Assembly (NCBI RefSeq): GCF_014633365.1 | Contig: NC_068341.1 | Location: forward strand, 20,380,339 to 20,444,338 | DNA: 64,000 bases | Source: Diospyros lotus | Lineage: Eukaryota > Streptophyta > Magnoliopsida > Ericales > Ebenaceae | Reading direction: 5' to 3' | In this document: positions 59,240 through 64,000 of the stretch, piece after piece | How positions within the stretch are numbered: position 1 is the stretch's first letter | Layout: every line of letters starts with the position of its first letter | The notes under the pieces: generated by a model | Seen by the model: the letters and a program-made list of their open reading frames with translations, nothing else | Database searches by the model: none | Told to the model about the DNA's origin: nothing | Program-made: the position numbers and the translations under genes

Positions 59240-59829
59240 TCATTGTGCCGTCATTAACATGTTTAACAAATTAGGGAGAGCACACTCAATTTTATTCATA
59301 TAAAAGTAAGTGATAAAGGAAGAAAATGAATCTAGAAACAATTGTAGGATTAGATCAATCCGAAGATGAGGATCCACGGGGAAATCCAATACATCAAATT
59401 GACCAATCCAATTGATCATGTTGATGACATGTTCTCCCACATCCGACCTTTCCATCATCCGAGCTGAAACAGCATCTTCGATATCTCATATCGAGCTGTC
59501 CGACTATGCTCTCCATAAAGGTCCCTTCGATTCTGAATCATGCTTGTAGCACTAGGAAAATTCTAATATTATCGTTACAAGTCATTAGATATAAAGGCGA
59601 TAATATAGTTACGGGCTCTCATACCATGATCTCTGAAAGTCTCCCAAGTGAACCTCTCTTCATTAGTCACATCATCAGGGATAAATATAGGAGGACTAAG
59701 GAATAAGACATCATTTATTCTTTCCATACTAAGCATAATTTTAAGATTACAAAACCAGTCAGAAACATTAGGGCCATCAAGCCTATTAGTGTCCAAAATA
59801 TCTGATAACGAATTCATGTTGCCTGCCAT
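59240..59829 (-). pseudogene. C1 Gag (copia)
   Basis: The minus-strand start ATG is at 59829. Residues 1-84 (59829-59575) include LSDILDTNRLDGPNVSDW, the N-terminal signature of plant copia Gag (usual form ILN.NKL.GPNY.DW). A stop follows, then the frame resumes with an E(Q)SRTARYE-like segment and, at 59458-59240, EHVINMINWIGQF, DLILQLFLDSFSSFI and MNKIECALPNLLNML. Gag would assemble the particle that packages element RNA. At least two disruptions make it a pseudogene. Confidence 0.85.
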
Positions 59830-60118
59830 TTTATCTGTAAAAAATAAATAGATATATTAGTAAATGTATCTTTGTAAAACACCATTTAATTAAGGACTTT
59901 AAACTAAATGGGTACTCTCACTAAATTTTTCGAATCCTGTATTTTTTAAGCAAAAAACGTGATCCTTCTAAAGGACCTAATAGTAGATGATCGAATTCTC
60001 TTTCATATGAATACCCCTCACATTTTAGTTTTTGAAGTACTTTCTTAATTGAGTAGGCAGCGTTTGCCACCGCATCACATGTAGAGCTTGATTTTTGGCT
60101 TCTAACCCACCATAAACC
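59830..60118 (-). other. C1 leader, part next to gag
   Basis: No reading frame recognised. It contains CACATTTTAGTTTTTG, a phrase that recurs on the far side of the hAT-like insertion (61888, 61970, 62055). Confidence 0.5.
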
Positions 60119-60154
60119 CAGGGTCAGCCCAACCCTTAATCCATGTATGCTATG

Positions 60155-61247
60155 TAGAGATGGCAAAATAGGCCCGGCCAGACGGGCTGGCCCGTTGGGG
60201 CCTGGCCCGAGACCAGGCTAGGGCCAGCATTTTGCTAGCCCATTTAAGGCCGGGCTGATTTGGCCCGGCCCACTTAGCCCAACGGGTCAAATGGTGGCGG
60301 GCCAGGCTGGCCCGATTAGCCTGCTAATCGGCCACAAAACACCCCCCTCAGCCTCGCCTCTTGCCCACGCCCTCACCCTCTGCCTTGCCCTCGCCCTCTG
60401 TCGCCCTCGTCTCACCCTCGCCCCTCGCTCTCGCGCTCATTCGCCCTCGCCCTCGCCCTCGCTAGCGCCCCTCACTCTCGCCCTCGCCCTCGCCCTCGCC
60501 CTCGCCCGCGCCCCTCGCTTTCGCCCTTGCTCGCCCTCTGTCTCGCCCTCGCCCTCGCCCTCACCCTCGCCCGCACCCCTCGCTCGCCCTTTGTCTCGCC
60601 CTCGCCCTCACCCTCGCCCTCGCCCGCACCCCTCACTCGCCCTCTGTCTCCCCCTCGCCCTCGCCCTCGCCCTTGCCCGCACCCATCGCTCTTGCCCGCG
60701 CCCCTCGCTCTCGCCCTCGCTCGCCCTCTGTCTCGCCCTCGCCCTCGCCCTCGCCCACGCCCCTCGCTTTCGCCATCGCTCACCCTCTGTCTCGCCCTCG
60801 CTCGCGCCCCTCGCTCTCGCCCTCGCTCACCTTCTGTCTCTCCCTCGCCCTCACCCTCGCCCGGGCCCCTCGCTCTCGCCCTCACCCTCATTCGCCCACT
60901 GTCGCACCCTCGCCCTCGCCCTCACCCTCGCCCTCGCTCTCGCCCTCGCCCTCACCCTCGCCCTCGCTCTCGCCCTCGCCCTCACCCTCGCCCTCGCTCG
61001 CCCTTTGTCTCGCCCTCGCCCTTACCCTCCCCCTCGCCCTCGCCCGCGCCCCTCGCTGTCGCCCTCACCCTCGCCCTCGCCCGCGCCCCTCGCTCTCGCC
61101 CTTGCCCTCGCTCGCCCATTTGGCCCGCGGGCCCGTGTAGGGCCGGGCTAGAGCCAGCAATCTGCTAGCCTGTTTTTTAGCGGGCCGATTTGGCCCGGCC
61201 TGCGGGCCACTTGGTGGCGGGCCGGGCCGGCCCGTTTGCCATCTCTA
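60155..61247. mobile_element. Non-autonomous hAT-like element (inner), GC-rich
   Basis: Terminal inverted repeat TAGAGATGGCAAA / TTTGCCATCTCTA with 8-bp TSD ATGCTATG (60147-60154) against ATGTTATG (61248-61255). Length 1093 bp. Subterminal regions are GGCCCGG-rich and contain an ~85-bp direct repeat (about 60225-60310 and 61148-61235, sharing CCAGCA..TTGCTAGCC-like and GATTTGGCCCGGCC). The centre is a CCCTCG hexamer expansion. No transposase. Confidence 0.88.
60350..61125. repeat. CCCTCG hexanucleotide repeat
   Basis: Imperfect (CGCCCT)n over about 0.77 kb with recurring higher-order blocks such as CGCGCCCCTCGCT and CGCCCTCTGTCTCG every 50-70 bp. Several overlapping ORFs on both strands arise only because the hexamer has no stop codon in most frames. 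Confidence 0.92.
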
Positions 61248-61884
61248 ATGTTATGGCATTAGGCCCCAAATTTTAAAAATTTGTAATATTTATGTATATA
61301 TTTTTTATTTTTTTAATAATTAATATTTAATTAAAAAAATTAAATACAAAACATTGTAATTTTTTTTTAACTTATCTTCACCGTTTTTCAATTTTTAACT
61401 GTTGCTGTGGTGTTCCCAAATCCCAATATCCCATAAAACCCACATATTTATAGAATGAAAAATTGCTCATCATTGGTGAATTTTATCTTTTTAATGCTAA
61501 CAGTTTAATGTTTTGTTTTGTTTCTTTCTATAAAAGAATCATGAATATAATTTTTTTTTGCTCACACTGACTTTCTTAGAGTTTTAAGAAAAATTTGTTT
61601 TGTTTTTCTTTATTCATTGTTGTAAGTTGTTTGGCTATTTTTTTTTTTCTTATCTCTAAGACATTATATTTTAGTTGAAAATTTATTATCATTAAAAGAT
61701 TAATATATTTTGTAGTTGATTGAATTTTAACTTTTTTTTCTTTTTTTATTTAATAAAATATTAAAATATTTTGTGTAAACAAATGTATTATTTATTTTTT
61801 TATAAAAAAAATTAATACTCAAAGGCCTCAACAAATCCTTTCGCCTAAGGTCCCTAACTCTGTTGGGCTAGCTCTGCATAAACC

Positions 61885-62984
61885 TTACATTTTAGTTTTT
61901 GACTTGATGGACTAGTTAGATCCCACTATCTTGGCTAAGTGTAATGAGTTAAACATCACCATTTCTCACATTTTAGTTAGGTGAGACCTGTTGAACACCG
62001 CCCCATCATATGGTTAAAATAGTATAATCAAAAATCTTTCATGAAATGCACCCTCACATTTTAGTTATTGGATACACCCAATCAGACTAATGAATCCCTA
62101 TGACAGTGGAAAGCCACAATGAATTAGATTTACCGCTTAAATCTAATATTCTTTTGCACATGGGAAGATTTCTAGAGCTTCTATCCTAACGGTCTCATCA
62201 ATTCAACCATTCATCTCATCATTCATCGCATGCATAACAGAATGAATAAGAAAGCATGTATAAAATAAACAACCAGAATGATCATGGGCTTGTGCTCAGA
62301 TTAAACCCAAGCCTCAAAGGATTAAGCCGTGCCTCCATCATATCACACATGACATGAAAATCCTCTTGGCTTTGCTGCTTCTTGCTTGAGAATCAATCAA
62401 CTCTTGACGTCTTCCCCATCACCTCCTTGATACCGTATTCTTTTACAACATTTGTAAATAAAGACTAAAAGAAGCAACTCAAGACTAATGTTTCATTACA
62501 TAACCGAATGAACAAATTATTACATATTAATCAAATTAATACGAAACTCCTGTAACATTCATTCGTATCCAAGCTTAATTCATCTTGAAAATACATTCAG
62601 AACCATTCTGCTGCTACAAAAATATTTTTTAAAAACCTTTCATACGTATGTCAAGAATTACATTTAGGCATCCAAAACTGCACTCTCAACATTCACATGT
62701 AGTTGTCCAATGTGAATACCACACAACCAACAACATTTGGTATGTAAAAGCATGTTGTTTAAGCTAAACAAATAGAGGAAGTCAACTACAACATTAGGGG
62801 AATCGACTGGTTCTATACTACATCCAAAGTCGACTATGCGCTACCTGGAGTTGACCACCTTCAAGCGAGAGTCGGCTCTCCTATACACATAGTAAAAAAT
62901 TAATTACCCTGTAGCCATTAAATACTTGTAATATTGCAAAACTTGACACATACAACCTCTTATATACATTAAATGCCAAGTTGA
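61885..62984 (-). other. C1 leader, part next to the primer site
   Basis: No gene recognised. It contains three CACATTTTAGTT(A/T) phrases and a cluster of TCGAC motifs at 62780-62880 (AATCGACTGG, AGTCGACTATG, AGTTGACC). Confidence 0.45.
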
Positions 62985-62997
62985 GGCTTTGATACCA
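62985..62997 (-). other. Copia primer binding site
   Basis: Minus strand TGGTATCAAAGCC, one base after the LTR end; the usual initiator-tRNA form is TGGTATCAGAGCC. It marks the start of a minus-strand element, most simply C1. Confidence 0.75.
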
Positions 62998-62998
62998 C

Positions 62999-64000
62999 TA
63001 TTGGAATACACGTCTGGTGGTGTATGTAAATTTAAAAATTTTGCACATCAGACATGAACAACAGAAGATATAAAAGCACACACCATACACAGTTTGAATA
63101 TTTAAGTAACATGATATTTCATCATATGAAATACAATAAATAACATACCTATTGCCCAATGTCATGTTGAGTACACAAACTGTTTCTGTATTGAGATCGA
63201 TTCCACCTAAGTCGTGGTGGGCCTAGTCTTTCCATACCTAGCCAACTACTCAGTGCCGCATCTCAGTCCTTGTCCCATCCTACCCTAAGGACGTTGATTC
63301 ACGAGCACCATGGGTATCACCGGATTCTCTAGAATTTTTTCACGTGACACTCACACTCTATGAAATTAATAGGAGTAAAAGCATAAATGAGTTATAGAGT
63401 AGAATCCAAGCCTCTTTATTCTTTTCCTTTTTCTTTCTCCTGTCCAATTTCACCTCCAAGTAAGCCCCCCTCCGTCCTTTCCAATTTCATGCCTCGTGTA
63501 CGACACTACTTTTGGCTAAGGTGGCAAAGAAATCAACTGACAACCTTAGGGATTCTCCAAATAGGGTAGTCGACTTTCTGAATGGGGCAGTCAACTCTGC
63601 TACTATTTCTAGAAAAAAAAAATTGATCCTCTAACAATTAGCGAACTATAACCGGCCTATTAACTTTAATGAACTGTTGTCATTAACCCTTAATGACCTA
63701 TCCAAAACCACCATTAATTATTAAAGATGTTCGAGACATAATAGGGGCATAGTGTGAATACCAGATGCCATACTATATGACATATGACTTTCTAGGTTCA
63801 CTACCTGCTAGCAAACAGATAGCACCAAAACCCATTTGGCATTGACTGAAACACCTAGACCCATCGCAAGAATTTCTCCATAGTTTGGTGACAATCTGAA
63901 AGGTCTTAAAAAGTGTCTAACGGTGATCTAGGGTAATATAGAAGACAATGAAGTCTAACTTCAAGTGAGCCTATTGTAGTTGACAATAACCGTGTACTAT
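62999..64000 (-). mobile_element. 5' LTR of C1 (probable), cut by the right edge
   Basis: On the plus strand it begins TATTGGAATACACG, the complement of a CGTGTATTCCAATA LTR end (TG mutated to TA). It continues to the end of the window. It contains TCGACT motifs near 63567. The small ORF at 63387-63569 is not a gene. Assignment to C1 rests on orientation and on the leader lying between it and gag. Confidence 0.6.

Larger units (their letters stand above)
60119..61876. mobile_element. Non-autonomous hAT-like element (outer)
   Basis: Perfect 8-bp TSD CATAAACC (60111-60118 and 61877-61884). Terminal inverted repeats are CAGGGTCAGCCCAAC at the left and, complemented, CAGAGCTAGCCCAAC at the right. 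An 8-bp TSD with CA(G)RG termini fits hAT. After removing the inner element it is about 660 bp and has no transposase. Inserted in C1's leader. Confidence 0.88.

Noticed and set aside
60291..61151. 286-codon plus-strand ORF and several overlapping long ORFs on both strands
   Set aside because: They are the reading frames of a CCCTCG hexamer repeat, which lacks stop codons in most frames; the residues are a low-complexity Ser/Pro/Ala/Arg/Leu pattern with no domain.
1..64000. tRNA, rRNA or host protein-coding genes
   Set aside because: I found no cloverleaf with the usual internal boxes, no rRNA-like stretch and no multi-exon gene with domain similarity. The only tRNA-related sequences are retrotransposon primer sites.

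Overview
The window looks like nuclear DNA of a flowering plant with a repeat-rich genome. It is AT-rich and contains LTR retrotransposons of plant lineages (Ty3 Tekay/Del-like, Athila-like, Tat/Retand-like, and Ty1/copia with SIRE/Maximus-like LTRs) plus small hAT-like DNA elements. I found no host protein-coding gene, tRNA or rRNA. Nearly every base can be assigned to a mobile element, and most elements sit inside others. Boundaries were set by target-site duplications (TSDs), LTR ends of the form TG...CA, primer sites and polypurine tracts read directly from the sequence. Lineage names rest on motif recognition only.

Left part (1-10722). A minus-sense Ty3-type LTR runs from beyond the left edge to 7224. 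It is split by a solo LTR (family LTR-2, 1638-7081), which is itself split by another solo LTR (family LTR-3, 3926-6771). Next come a 306-bp tandem repeat (7231-7980), a decayed Tat-like gag (about 8200-9763, minus) and its 5' LTR (9817-10722).

Middle-left (10723-29664). A minus-strand Tekay-type element, called X here, has its 3' LTR at 10723-19686, a decayed interior at 19687-24255 and its 5' LTR at 24256-26837. Its 3' LTR carries an Athila-like solo LTR (11186-12479) and a complete gag-only Athila-type element (13383-18658). To the right are a copia-type LTR fragment and about 1.3 kb with no recognisable content.

Right part (29665-64000). The backbone is one very decayed minus-strand Ty1/copia element, C1. 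Its 5' LTR starts at 62999 and continues past the right edge. Gag lies at 59829-59240, then the zinc finger and protease near 59065-58876, integrase in pieces at 57264-53746, the integrase/RT linker at 32431-32211 and the start of RT at 31690-31566. The pieces are separated by later insertions: S6, S5, an Athila-like solo LTR, S3 and S2. S3 holds a full Tekay-like element (32462-47030), the second LTR-2 copy and S4. The Tekay element holds an LTR-3 solo LTR, which holds another LTR-3 solo LTR in opposite orientation. This gives a five-level nest. C1's leader also holds one hAT-like element inside another (60119-61876).

No genes work together here; the content is a record of insertion, LTR-LTR recombination and decay. 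The most unusual signals are arrays of TCGA-centred near-palindromes in the LTRs of several unrelated families, and paired hairpins in the copia LTRs whose stems change in a compensatory way between copies.
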